This document shows, one piece after another, positions 24,271-32,982 of a stretch of 33,399 bases of DNA (position 1 is its first letter; each line of letters opens with the position of its first letter). Where the stretch lies: NCBI GenBank assembly GCA_035690065.1, contig DASSKW010000124.1, positions 1 to 33,399 of the forward strand. Direction: 5' to 3'. The notes below the pieces were generated by a model that was not told the origin of the DNA, did no database searches, and saw only the letters and a list, made by a program, of their open reading frames with translations. Origin of the DNA: DASSKW01 sp035690065 (lineage in GTDB: Bacteria; Pseudomonadota; Gammaproteobacteria; Natronospirales; REEB76). The position numbers and the translations under genes were made by a program.

Positions 24271-25521
24271 TCAGAGCTGCAACATCAGACGTGCAGGATC
24301 TTCCAGCGACTCCTTGATGGAGACCAGCGTCAACACCGCTTCGCGGCCGTCCACGATGCGATGATCGTAGGTGATCGCGATATACATCATCGGTCTGGCC
24401 AACACCTGGCCGTCCACCACCATCGGACGTTCCTTGATGGCGTGCATGCCGAGGATCGCGCTCTGCGGCGGATTGATGATCGGGGTCGAGAACAGCGAAC
24501 CGAAGACCCCGCCGTTGGTTATGGTGAACGTACCGCCGGTAATTTCCTCGATGCTGATCTTGCCGTCACGGGCACGTGCGGCCATATCGGCCAGGGTCTT
24601 CTCGATCTCGGCGAAACTCATCTGATCTGCATCGCGCAACACCGGGGTCACCAGACCGCGCGGTGTCGAAACCGCCACACTGATATCCCAGTAATCGTGA
24701 TAGATGATGTCGTTACCCTCGGTGGACGCATTCACCACCGGGTATTTCTTGAGTGCTTCCACCGTGGCTTTGACGAAGAACGACATGAAGCCGAGTTTCA
24801 CACCATGTTCTTTCTCGAACTTGTCCTTGTAACGACTGCGCAACGCCATCACTTCGGTCATATTCACTTCATTGAAGGAAGTCAGCATCACCGTATTGGT
24901 CTGCGATTCGACCAGACGTTCTGCGATGCGCGTGCGCATGCGCGTCATCGGTACGCGCCGGTCAGCGCGTCCCGCCATCGCAGGGCCTGCGGCCGTTGTC
25001 GCAGCTGCGGCCGGAGTCGAGGCAACCGGTTTGTCGCCACCCTTGCTGATGTGATCGAGCACGTCGGCCTTGGTCAGCCGGCCATCACGACCCGTACCTC
25101 TGATGCTGGCCGGATCGAGATGGTGTTCCTCGACCAGACGCCGGACCGACGGGCTGAGCGGCATATCGCCGCTGCTTGTATCGACATCGTTCACCGCCGC
25201 AGTCACCGCGGGTGCGGGAGCCGCTGCGGCTGCAGTTTTGGTTTCAGTCTTGGCAGGTGCAGGTGCAGGAGCCGGCGCTGCAGCGCCTTCTTCCAGGATC
25301 GCGATGACCTGACCGGCAGTGACCGTGGTGCCATCCTTGACCCTGATCTCCTTGAGTACGCCGTCATGTGGCGCCGGACATTCCAGCACTACCTTGTCGG
25401 TCTCGATATCCACCAGGTTCTCGTCACGCTTGACGGCATCCCCGGGTTGTTTGTGCCAGCCGACCAGGGTCGCGTCCTGCACAGACTCCGGTAATTGCGG
25501 GACCTTGATCTCGATACTCAT
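24271..25521 (-). CDS. sucB: Dihydrolipoyl succinyltransferase (E2 of 2-oxoglutarate dehydrogenase)
   Basis: A 416-residue E2. A single lipoyl domain carries K43 in ETDKVVL, an Ala/Pro-rich linker follows, the peripheral subunit-binding domain is at about 126-160 (LSPSVRRLVEEH), and the C-terminal acyltransferase ends with catalytic H387 and D391 (HRIVDGREAV). It transfers succinyl from E1 to CoA at the core of the complex. Its ATG overlaps the sucA stop (ATGA). The linkers are unusually rich in Ala, a common feature in GC-rich relatives. Confidence 0.97.
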   Translation of the reverse strand: MSIEIKVPQLPESVQDATLVGWHKQPGDAVKRDENLVDIETDKVVLECPAPHDGVLKEIRVKDGTTVTAGQVIAILEEGAAAPAPAPAPAKTETKTAAAAAPAPAVTAAVNDVDTSSGDMPLSPSVRRLVEEHHLDPASIRGTGRDGRLTKADVLDHISKGGDKPVASTPAAAATTAAGPAMAGRADRRVPMTRMRTRIAERLVESQTNTVMLTSFNEVNMTEVMALRSRYKDKFEKEHGVKLGFMSFFVKATVEALKKYPVVNASTEGNDIIYHDYWDISVAVSTPRGLVTPVLRDADQMSFAEIEKTLADMAARARDGKISIEEITGGTFTITNGGVFGSLFSTPIINPPQSAILGMHAIKERPMVVDGQVLARPMMYIAITYDHRIVDGREAVLTLVSIKESLEDPARLMLQL

Positions 25522-28412
25522 ACCTGCTCCGATACGCTTCTGGTTCTGGTGTTGGTCTTGACTGAAGTCTGGTCAGATTGCGCCGCGTTCATGCCCAGCG
25601 CTTCCTGAATCAATTCCTTCTGTTGCTGCACGTGCAACTGTGCGTAACCCACGGCCGGCGAAGCTGATGCAGCGCGGCCTGCATAACTCAAGGCGTGTTT
25701 GCTTTTTAATGGTTCTTGCAATCGATGCCGGATGTGGTACCAGGCGCCCTGATTCAAGGGTTCCTCCTGACACCAGACGATATCCGCTGCATTGGGATAG
25801 TGCTCGATCGCTTCTGCGTATTCGTGTTGTGGAAACGGATACAGCTGTTCGATGCGGATGATCGCGACATCCTCGGTCTTCGCTGCACGGCGTGCTTCCA
25901 GCAGATCGTAATAGACCTTGCCGGCACAGAACACCACCCGTCTGACTTTCCCGGCCTTGATCTCGTCGATCTCCGGAATCACGAGATGAAAACGTCCATG
26001 CGTGACATCCGCGAGCGGTGACACCGATAATTTGTGTCGCAACAGACTCTTCGGTGTCATCACCACCAGCGGTTTGCGATACGGTCTCAGCATCTGGCGA
26101 CGCAGCATGTGGAACATCTGGGCCGGGGTGGATGGCACACAGACTTGCATATTGTGCTCGGCGCACAACTGCAGATAGCGCTCGAGGCGCGCGGATGAAT
26201 GTTCCGCGCCACCTCCTTCATAGCCGTGCGGCAGGAACAGCACCAGCCCGCACAGCCGCCCCCACTTGGCTTCGCCTGCAGAGATGAACTGATCGATCAC
26301 GACCTGAGCGCCATTGGCGAAATCTCCGTATTGAGCTTCCCAGATCACCAGCGTCTCGGGATCGGCCGTGCTATAGCCGTATTCGAAGCCCATTACCGCT
26401 TCTTCCGAAAGCAGCGAATCGACGACGATGAAGTCCTTCTGTTTATCCGACACATGCTGCAACGGCAGATAAGTGCTGCCGTCTTTCTGGTTGTGCAATA
26501 CGGCATGCCGGTGGAAGAAGGTGCCGCGACCGCTGTCCTGACCGGTGAGGCGTACTGCATAATCCTCGTTAACCAGACTGGCGTACGCCAGCATCTCGGC
26601 AAACCCCCAGTCGAAATCCTGGGAACCTGCCGCCATCTTGCGGCGCGTCTCGTAGATGCGTCCCACGGTGGGATGCAACAGCACCTCGTTCGGCACCCGG
26701 TTCATCGCGTCGGTTAGTGGTTTGACCTGGTTCTTGGTCAACTTGGTATCGACGTCCTGGTCCCATTTACGTGACTGATAGCCGCTCCAGTCCACGCTGA
26801 ATTCATTGTTGACGTGCGGGGTGATATTGGGCGCGACCGGTTTACCCGCATCCATGTTGTCGCGGTAAGCGTCACTCATCTGCGTGAGCCGGTTATCGTC
26901 CACTAACTGTTGTTGCTTCAAGGCGTCGGCATAGAGCGTGCGCGTGGTCGGATGTGCTTTGATGGTCTGATACATGATCGGTTGCGTGGCAGATGGTTCG
27001 TCCGCTTCGTTATGCCCATGCCGGCGATAGCAGACCAGATCCACGAATACATCCTTGTGGAAACGCTGGCGGTAGGCGAATGCCAGACGGGTCACGAATA
27101 TCACCACATCGGGATCATCGCCGTTCACATGCAGCACCGGCGCTTCCAGCATCTTGGCCAGATCGGTGCAATACGGGGTGGAACGCGCATCGTGCGGGTT
27201 GCTGATACTGAACCCGATCTGATTATTGAGCACGATATGCACCGTGCCACCGGTATGGAAACCGCGGGCCTGAGATAACTGCAGGGTCTCCATGCATACG
27301 CCCTGTCCGGCGAATGAAGCATCGCCGTGGATCAACACCGGCAATACCTTGCTGCCGTCAGGATCGGAACGCCGGTCCTGTCTGGCTCGCACCGAGCCTT
27401 CGACTACCGGTGCCACGATCTCAAGATGCGACGGGTTGAACGCCAGTGCCACATGCACGGGGTTGCCATCAGTCTTCACGTCTGAGGAATATCCCAGGTG
27501 ATATTTGACGTCACCTGAACCTTCCGCCGTCTTGGGATCGTAATGACCCTCGAACGCCGAGAAAATATCCTTGGGAGATTTGCCCAGCACGTTGATCAAC
27601 ACATTGATCCGCCCGCGGTGGGCCATACCGATCACGACTTCCTGGATTCCCTCGACACCACTGCGATTCACCAGATCGTGCAGCATCGGGATCAGGGAAT
27701 CGCCGCCTTCCAGCGAGAAACGTTTCTGCCCTACATAGCGGGTCTGGAAGTAACGCTCCATGCCTTCAGCGGCAGTCAGCGAATTCAGGACCTTGAGTTT
27801 CTCATCCGGGTTCAATGCAGTATGGATCCCACCGGCTTCGATCTGCTCCTTGAGCCACAGGCGCTCTTCGGAATCGGTGACATGCATGAATTCGAAACCG
27901 ACCGTACCGCAGTAGGTCTGCTGCAACATCGACCAGATGTCCTTGAGCGGCATACGGTCCGGCCCGGTCAGGGAAACCGTGCTGAACACAGTGTCCATAT
28001 CGCCCTGACCCAGGCCATGGAACGCGAGCTCCAGATCCGGCACCGATGGGGATCGATGCAGCCCCAGGGGATCGAGTTTCGCCTGCAAATGTCCACGGCC
28101 CCGATAAGCCTCGATCAATTTGATGACGGCAGCCTGCTTCTCCGCCGCTTCCGGATGCAGCCCGCCATTACCCGCAGCGACTCGCCGCGCATGCGCGTGT
28201 TCCAGAAGCAACCGCTCGACCGGACCACGCGCCTGATCGGGTGGGCCGGCCTGAGCTGCCTGGAAGCCACGGAAGTAGTTCCGCCAGGCATCGGACACGG
28301 AACCCGGGTCTGCCAGAAACTGTTCGTACAGGGCTTCTATGTAGGGTGCATTGGCGCCGGAGAACGGCGTCGTCTGGTAGCGCTGCTGGTAAGATTCGCT
28401 CATTTCCGCCAT
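25518..28412 (-). CDS. sucA: 2-oxoglutarate dehydrogenase E1 component
   Basis: A 964-residue thiamine-diphosphate-dependent decarboxylase that starts the TCA-cycle conversion of 2-oxoglutarate to succinyl-CoA. The N-terminal E2-binding segment (PYIEALYEQFLADP), IGMAHRGRINVL, the ThDP region HGDASFAGQG and GFEYGYS in the C-terminal half are all present. It is slightly longer than E. coli SucA, mainly through the N-terminal linker and a C-terminal tail. It heads the sucA-sucB-lpdA operon. Two in-frame ATGs (28412 and 28403) are possible. The 203-base gap upstream (28413-28615) holds no other gene, and I saw no clear promoter in it. Confidence 0.97.
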   Translation of the reverse strand: MAEMSESYQQRYQTTPFSGANAPYIEALYEQFLADPGSVSDAWRNYFRGFQAAQAGPPDQARGPVERLLLEHAHARRVAAGNGGLHPEAAEKQAAVIKLIEAYRGRGHLQAKLDPLGLHRSPSVPDLELAFHGLGQGDMDTVFSTVSLTGPDRMPLKDIWSMLQQTYCGTVGFEFMHVTDSEERLWLKEQIEAGGIHTALNPDEKLKVLNSLTAAEGMERYFQTRYVGQKRFSLEGGDSLIPMLHDLVNRSGVEGIQEVVIGMAHRGRINVLINVLGKSPKDIFSAFEGHYDPKTAEGSGDVKYHLGYSSDVKTDGNPVHVALAFNPSHLEIVAPVVEGSVRARQDRRSDPDGSKVLPVLIHGDASFAGQGVCMETLQLSQARGFHTGGTVHIVLNNQIGFSISNPHDARSTPYCTDLAKMLEAPVLHVNGDDPDVVIFVTRLAFAYRQRFHKDVFVDLVCYRRHGHNEADEPSATQPIMYQTIKAHPTTRTLYADALKQQQLVDDNRLTQMSDAYRDNMDAGKPVAPNITPHVNNEFSVDWSGYQSRKWDQDVDTKLTKNQVKPLTDAMNRVPNEVLLHPTVGRIYETRRKMAAGSQDFDWGFAEMLAYASLVNEDYAVRLTGQDSGRGTFFHRHAVLHNQKDGSTYLPLQHVSDKQKDFIVVDSLLSEEAVMGFEYGYSTADPETLVIWEAQYGDFANGAQVVIDQFISAGEAKWGRLCGLVLFLPHGYEGGGAEHSSARLERYLQLCAEHNMQVCVPSTPAQMFHMLRRQMLRPYRKPLVVMTPKSLLRHKLSVSPLADVTHGRFHLVIPEIDEIKAGKVRRVVFCAGKVYYDLLEARRAAKTEDVAIIRIEQLYPFPQHEYAEAIEHYPNAADIVWCQEEPLNQGAWYHIRHRLQEPLKSKHALSYAGRAASASPAVGYAQLHVQQQKELIQEALGMNAAQSDQTSVKTNTRTRSVSEQV

Positions 28413-28615
28413 CGGTCAGTCGGGAAAGCCAGCGGGAGACCTGCCCGGTGAAGCGATATAAATGACTAGAAATTCAAGAGACTTACAGCGCTCTTCTCGA
28501 TGAAAACGCCGGCTCAGGCCGCAGCGGTATAGTGTAGCCCAACTCAAAAGAAAGCGAAATCACAAAGGTCCCCGATTGGGTGGGAGTGACGGGTTATAGA
28601 GGGTGCAATTGCTAC

Positions 28616-29980
28616 TCAGGAAAACCAGATAAATGGGCGGTCCCAGAACCAGAGGGTAGCCAACCATTTCTCGCCGCGAATCACCGGCAGTCCGGCGTGC
28701 AGGGTATCGGGATTCGGTCGATGGCTGGCATCGCAATTCATGAATTTTACGGCTTTGCCGCGTTCCGGTTTTACAATCGCACCCAGACGTGGAAATTCCG
28801 TCCCCCCACCCTCGAGCACATCATTGAGATAGACAAAGACGGTGGTCACGCGCTGCGCTTCGTGTTGCGCATCCGAATAGTAATCGTAATGCGGCTGATA
28901 CTCCTGACCCGGGCTGTAGCGCAAAACTCCCATCGGTTCGGCGCATTCCGGAGATACTCCAGCGATACTGGCGATTCGAACGGCAATCTGCGCCATGACG
29001 CCGTCATACATGGATGCCTGGAAGCACATCGAATAACTGGTCCGGAGTTCCGATTTCATGGCAATGCCGGTACGCGGATCCACCACCCCTGAAGGTGCAA
29101 GCTGTGGAGCTGTCACATTGATGAGGTGGTCGCACAAGTATGTATCCAGCACCTGCGGGTATTCGGATACGAATGCAACCTCGTTTTGTGAAGTAAAGAC
29201 CGCTGGTCCCGGAAGTCTGAAAGGTAATAATGTAACTGCATGATTCGACCTGTCTGCCATCTCGCGTGAATCGCGATAGGTAGAATTCCATCCCATGGAC
29301 TGGAGTTCGGCAAGCCGTGCCGATGCCAGATACACCCCATCCTGTGCCGCCGCCCTAAACCAGTGTGCCGCAACGGACAGGTCCTGTTCTGCCCCGTCAC
29401 CACGTTGCGCGCGCAACCCCAGCGTGTATTTGGAAAGCGGGTCGCCAGCATCGGCTGCCGATCGAAAGCAATCCGTAGATAGCCTCGCCCACTGTGGTTC
29501 CCGGTTTCCCAGCAGATGATATAGGTACCCGAGCGCCCGTAGCGCAGGACGATGGCCTGCGCGCCCTGCCTGAATCAGATGTTCCTGTGCAAGGGCTTCA
29601 TCACGCTTGATGCCCAATCCGTTGTAGAGCAGATTGGAAAAGTTGTAATGCGCCTCCTTTAAACCACTGGCGGCAGCCATACCGAATAACGCGGCTGCCT
29701 GACTGGGGGTTTGTTGTACCCCCAGGGCATTGAGATACATGATGCCCAGAAGATTCTGCGCTTCCCGGTCGCCCTGTTCGGCTGCTGGCGCAAGTGCTGC
29801 TGCCGCCTCTGGATATCTGCCCTGGGCAAACAGTCCTGCTGCCTGGTGAAATTGCTTTGCAGACTTGTCGCTAATGTCAGCATCTCCCACGGCTGCCTGC
29901 CGGAAAGCAGAGTATAGCAAGCTCGCTACAACCATACTCCGTGGCTTGGATGGGCAGATTCGGGGTGCTGCAAAAGACAT
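28616..29980 (-). CDS. Sel1-repeat/prolyl 4-hydroxylase fusion protein
   Basis: A 454-residue fusion. After a short N-terminus with a hydrophobic patch, about residues 50-230 form four to five Sel1/TPR-like repeats (EAQNLLGIMYLNALGVQQTP and similar). The C-terminal 200 residues are a P4Hc-type 2-oxoglutarate/Fe(II) oxygenase. The iron triad is H364, D366 (HYDYY) and H428 (LHAG), with K438 (GEKW) expected to bind 2-oxoglutarate; GGGTEFP is also typical. It probably hydroxylates prolyl residues of a protein or peptide, target unknown. ATG 29980 has AGGA just upstream; ATG 29935 is an alternative. It is divergent from a second hydroxylase and lies 203 bases from sucA. Confidence 0.87.
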   Translation of the reverse strand: MSFAAPRICPSKPRSMVVASLLYSAFRQAAVGDADISDKSAKQFHQAAGLFAQGRYPEAAAALAPAAEQGDREAQNLLGIMYLNALGVQQTPSQAAALFGMAAASGLKEAHYNFSNLLYNGLGIKRDEALAQEHLIQAGRAGHRPALRALGYLYHLLGNREPQWARLSTDCFRSAADAGDPLSKYTLGLRAQRGDGAEQDLSVAAHWFRAAAQDGVYLASARLAELQSMGWNSTYRDSREMADRSNHAVTLLPFRLPGPAVFTSQNEVAFVSEYPQVLDTYLCDHLINVTAPQLAPSGVVDPRTGIAMKSELRTSYSMCFQASMYDGVMAQIAVRIASIAGVSPECAEPMGVLRYSPGQEYQPHYDYYSDAQHEAQRVTTVFVYLNDVLEGGGTEFPRLGAIVKPERGKAVKFMNCDASHRPNPDTLHAGLPVIRGEKWLATLWFWDRPFIWFS

Positions 29981-30032
29981 CGATTCCTGATACTTTCGAC
30001 ACCCCGGCCCGCGCACGGAGCAACGCTTACCC

Positions 30033-30740
30033 ATGCTCAACCCATCACTGGATATCCACGCTCTCAGCGAAGAATTCAAGCGTAACAAGAGAATACAGAT
30101 TTCCGACGCCTTGCTTCCGGATATGGCGGAACGCCTCTATTACTGCTTGCATCAGGAAGTGCCATGGGGGGTCGCGTATGTCGATAGAGATGGTAAATCC
30201 CAGATCATCACATCGGAGAAAGTCGTCAAATTCACCCGGGAAGACTGGGCTACGCTGAACAGGGGTATCCAGGATACAGCAGCGGATAAATTTCAATTCT
30301 TCTACAACAGCTACATGATGGTTACCGCGTATCTGGAGAAACGGGATCCACATCTGATACTGCACCGGATCGTCGAATACCTGAACAGCGAACCCTTCCT
30401 GGATTTCATAAAACAGGTGACCGGGGCGACCACTGTCATCAAAGCCGATGCACAGGCGACTCGCTATATCCCGGGAAGTTTCCTGCGAAAACATAATGAC
30501 ATGAATACGCAGAACACCCGGAAGATCGCCTATGTGATCAATTTCACCAAGGACTGGCAGGCAGATTGGGGTGGGCTGCTGCAGTTTCTGGATACACAAG
30601 GACACGTCGAAGAAACCTACTTTCCCGTATTCAATTCATTGACCTTGTTCGAAGTACCCATGTGGCACATCGTTTCGTATGTGCCCCCCTCGACCCCCAT
30701 ACCTCGCTATGCGATCACCGGTTGGGCGATGGACAGCTGA
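30033..30740 (+). CDS. Tpa1/EGL-9-like 2-oxoglutarate Fe(II) oxygenase
   Basis: A 235-residue oxygenase of the COG3751-like proline hydroxylase type. The iron ligands are H154, D156 (KHNDMN) and H212 (VPMWH), and R225 (PRYAITGW) is the expected 2-oxoglutarate-binding Arg. The stretch KIAYVINFTKDW-x3-WGG is characteristic of this group, which includes ribosomal-protein prolyl hydroxylases in yeast; the bacterial targets are mostly unknown. All key residues are present, so it is predicted active. It is the first of three plus-strand genes and is divergent from the Sel1-P4H gene. The upstream ribosome site is weak. Confidence 0.85.
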   Translation: MLNPSLDIHALSEEFKRNKRIQISDALLPDMAERLYYCLHQEVPWGVAYVDRDGKSQIITSEKVVKFTREDWATLNRGIQDTAADKFQFFYNSYMMVTAYLEKRDPHLILHRIVEYLNSEPFLDFIKQVTGATTVIKADAQATRYIPGSFLRKHNDMNTQNTRKIAYVINFTKDWQADWGGLLQFLDTQGHVEETYFPVFNSLTLFEVPMWHIVSYVPPSTPIPRYAITGWAMDS

Positions 30741-30874
30741 CTGTCCGGGTCCGGGAGAAACACCGCAGCGTCCGGTATCTTGATTTGGTCCATGATTGTA
30801 AGTTATTGTTTCATATAGGCTCTTGCCAACGATAACAAGTTGCCTCTCCTTAAATCTCATTGGTATCTATCAAC

Positions 30875-32119
30875 ATGACTTCGACTGATTCGCCGGATAA
30901 TGCACGCACCCCACATCAGATCAAGACACTGGCACGGAGCGCGAAGGCGCTCGTCAATAATGGCAATATCGCCGATGCTAAGCACATCTATTTAAAAATA
31001 CTTGAAATAGCCCCTTTCCATGGAGCGGCGCTGAGTTTCTTTGCGCAATCCGCTTACAAAGACGGTGATCTGGAAAAAGCCTTGGCGCTCATGGACAAGG
31101 CCATACAAGGCAGCCCCAGAAACCCACGTCATTTCCAAAACCGCGCTGAGATATATAAAGCCATGGGTCGGCCGGATGATGCCATCCGTGATCTGGACCA
31201 GGTTCAGTTGTTATTACCTGATTTCCCCATGCCTTTATTCGACAAAGCGCTCATGCTCAAGGCTTCAGGAAAATGGGATGATGCGGTTCGGACAGCCATT
31301 TCCGCCTGGCAGCAAGAACCCGGCCTGGAAGCAGTGGCCAACGACGAATCTCTGCCGCAATCAGTGCGCGACAAGATCATCGAATGTGCCAATCTCATCC
31401 GATCGACGCTGCTTATCATGATCGACGCCGAATTGGAGCCGATAATCAAAGACCATGGCAAGCCACCCTGTCAGCGAATTTTTGATGCCGTCGCAGCATT
31501 CACGGGCCTGGATACCCTCAAAGATGAGTACGGAGCTACCGTGAGGAGTTTTATGCTCGCTTCTCTTCCTGCATTTACGGCAGAGATGGCATCGGGTTGG
31601 ATCAACATGCTGGAACAAAGATATCCTTCCATCCAGAATCTGATCGGACTAATGAACATCCCTTCGCAAGCTGGGGTAATCGGCGTAATCAGGCACGATA
31701 TACGGACGATGACGGGGAACGGTACTTACCAGACATTGATGCCTGACCTCGATGTGTTACCGGTCATACCAGAACCGGATGGAAACGTGAATCTGCTGAT
31801 TGCAGCATCTGGCAGCCATCTGCTCAACCGGGCCGGTGACGAAAACTGGAAATTGATCGCCTACTTGCCGATAGAGATACCCGACAAGGCACTGCTGGTC
31901 CTGGACCAGCAGGAGACAAGACCCGTTTCGGGCAAACTGATAATCGGTGATGCCACACATAATCACTATCTGCATGTCGGCGCCAACACAACTGCCCGCT
32001 TCCTATGCTTCCATGTCTGGCACCCGGGGCTCACGGCAGTGGAAATAACCGGAATTCAGGCCGTATTCCGCGCGATACGCAAATTCGATACCCGCTACCG
32101 GCAGCTTCAGGCAGCCTGA
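30875..32119 (+). CDS. TPR protein with an Asp/Asn beta-hydroxylase-like C-terminal domain
   Basis: A 414-residue protein. N-terminal TPR repeats (about 15-145) lead to a helical middle and a C-terminal domain resembling the aspartyl/asparaginyl beta-hydroxylase family. The matches are KLIAYLPIEIP (326-336), the turn ETRPVSGKLII and HVWHPGLTAVE (380-390). The family motif normally reads LxxHLPLxxP, but here Y330 replaces the first iron-binding His. The second His region (HNHYLH, 362-367) is present, as is R375. It may be catalytically inactive or use a different metal set. The ATG at 30875 is preferred over an in-frame TTG at 30860. It follows the Tpa1-like gene by 134 bases. Confidence 0.75.
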   Translation: MTSTDSPDNARTPHQIKTLARSAKALVNNGNIADAKHIYLKILEIAPFHGAALSFFAQSAYKDGDLEKALALMDKAIQGSPRNPRHFQNRAEIYKAMGRPDDAIRDLDQVQLLLPDFPMPLFDKALMLKASGKWDDAVRTAISAWQQEPGLEAVANDESLPQSVRDKIIECANLIRSTLLIMIDAELEPIIKDHGKPPCQRIFDAVAAFTGLDTLKDEYGATVRSFMLASLPAFTAEMASGWINMLEQRYPSIQNLIGLMNIPSQAGVIGVIRHDIRTMTGNGTYQTLMPDLDVLPVIPEPDGNVNLLIAASGSHLLNRAGDENWKLIAYLPIEIPDKALLVLDQQETRPVSGKLIIGDATHNHYLHVGANTTARFLCFHVWHPGLTAVEITGIQAVFRAIRKFDTRYRQLQAA

Positions 32120-32145
32120 ACGGCGCATATAGAGAGCAATCCCAC

Positions 32146-32862
32146 ATGTCAGCACCTGTGCTACAGAACTTCCGTATCACCCCCGCGTTCGCCTGCCCCA
32201 TAGCCGAGATAATGCTGCCGGACAACGGACGTATCAATGCCAATTTGCGTAGTCTTTTCTTGAACTGGGAAAGGGATCCTGGCCGCAAACGCCTGTCCGA
32301 GCCTACTGCGGTAGCCAAAACGGGCGTTTACGAAAGCGATTTTCAACTGTTCAACCATGACCAGCCGGATATCAGACTGCTCGCGACACAGTGCCTTCAA
32401 TACCTGGGTTACCTCGTTGCACAACTCAATAGTTACAGTAACGAGGAGATGAGCAGGCTGCGAATCTATCATCACAGCTGGTTCCATATTACGCGCAATA
32501 ACGGTTATACCGCCGCACATAACCACCCGATGGCGTCCTGGTCTGGAGTCTATTGCGTTGATCCGGGGAATCCCCCGCCCGCCAAAGGTATCAACAACGG
32601 AGCGCTGCGATTCTTCGATCCGCGTACCCTGGGCAACAGTTATCTCGATCAGGGCAATGCCTATCTCGGCGCACCCTACGGCATCGCCGAGCAGGCCTAT
32701 CAGTTGCAGGCCGGGATGCTGCTGCTCTTCCCGTCATATCTGGTACATGAGGTCAGTCCTTACTTCGGTGACCGCGAACGCATCACCGTGGCATTCAATG
32801 CCTGGGTGCAGGATCATCGTGAGCCTGCCATGAACCCGTCCGTCACCAAGCGTAATCCCTGA
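32146..32862 (+). CDS. TIGR02466-like putative 2-oxoglutarate Fe(II) oxygenase
   Basis: A 238-residue protein with the features of the 2OG-FeII_Oxy_5/TIGR02466 group. These are HNHPMASWSGVYCV (H125, H127), a downstream LRFFDPR, and FPSYLVHEVSPYFGDRERITVAFN (H201, with R212 as candidate cosubstrate-binding residue). The family has no established substrate. The ATG at 32146 is preferred because a purine-rich AGAGAG lies upstream and homology begins just after it; the longer frame from 32005 overlaps the preceding gene. It starts 26 bases after that gene, so the two are probably co-transcribed. Confidence 0.85.
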   Translation: MSAPVLQNFRITPAFACPIAEIMLPDNGRINANLRSLFLNWERDPGRKRLSEPTAVAKTGVYESDFQLFNHDQPDIRLLATQCLQYLGYLVAQLNSYSNEEMSRLRIYHHSWFHITRNNGYTAAHNHPMASWSGVYCVDPGNPPPAKGINNGALRFFDPRTLGNSYLDQGNAYLGAPYGIAEQAYQLQAGMLLLFPSYLVHEVSPYFGDRERITVAFNAWVQDHREPAMNPSVTKRNP

Positions 32863-32913
32863 ATCGTCCAATACCTGCCGCTCGGTATCCAGCTTCGACC
32901 TTCGATTGCATGC

Positions 32914-32946
32914 AAAAAAAAGGCGGCCCCGTTGCCGGGGCCGCCT
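32914..32946 (-). terminator. Intrinsic terminator of the TonB-dependent receptor gene
   Basis: A perfect 9-bp GC stem (GGCGGCCCC/GGGGCCGCC) with a 6-base loop is followed on the minus strand by eight T residues (A-run 32914-32921 on the plus strand). It lies about 37 bases beyond the receptor stop. On the plus strand it lacks a U-tract, so it terminates only the minus-strand gene efficiently. Confidence 0.9.
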
Positions 32947-32982
32947 CAATACTTACTTGGATAATTATTATCTAGCCATCGA

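Noticed and set aside
24241..25494. Plus-strand open frame of 417 codons opposite sucB
   Set aside because: It mirrors sucB codons, including the Ala-rich linkers that read as Arg/Cys/Gly-rich on the other strand. No motif or ribosome site was seen.
27543..28451. Plus-strand open frame of 302 codons opposite the sucA 5' region
   Set aside because: The sucA frame is conserved throughout; the antisense product shows no recognisable fold.
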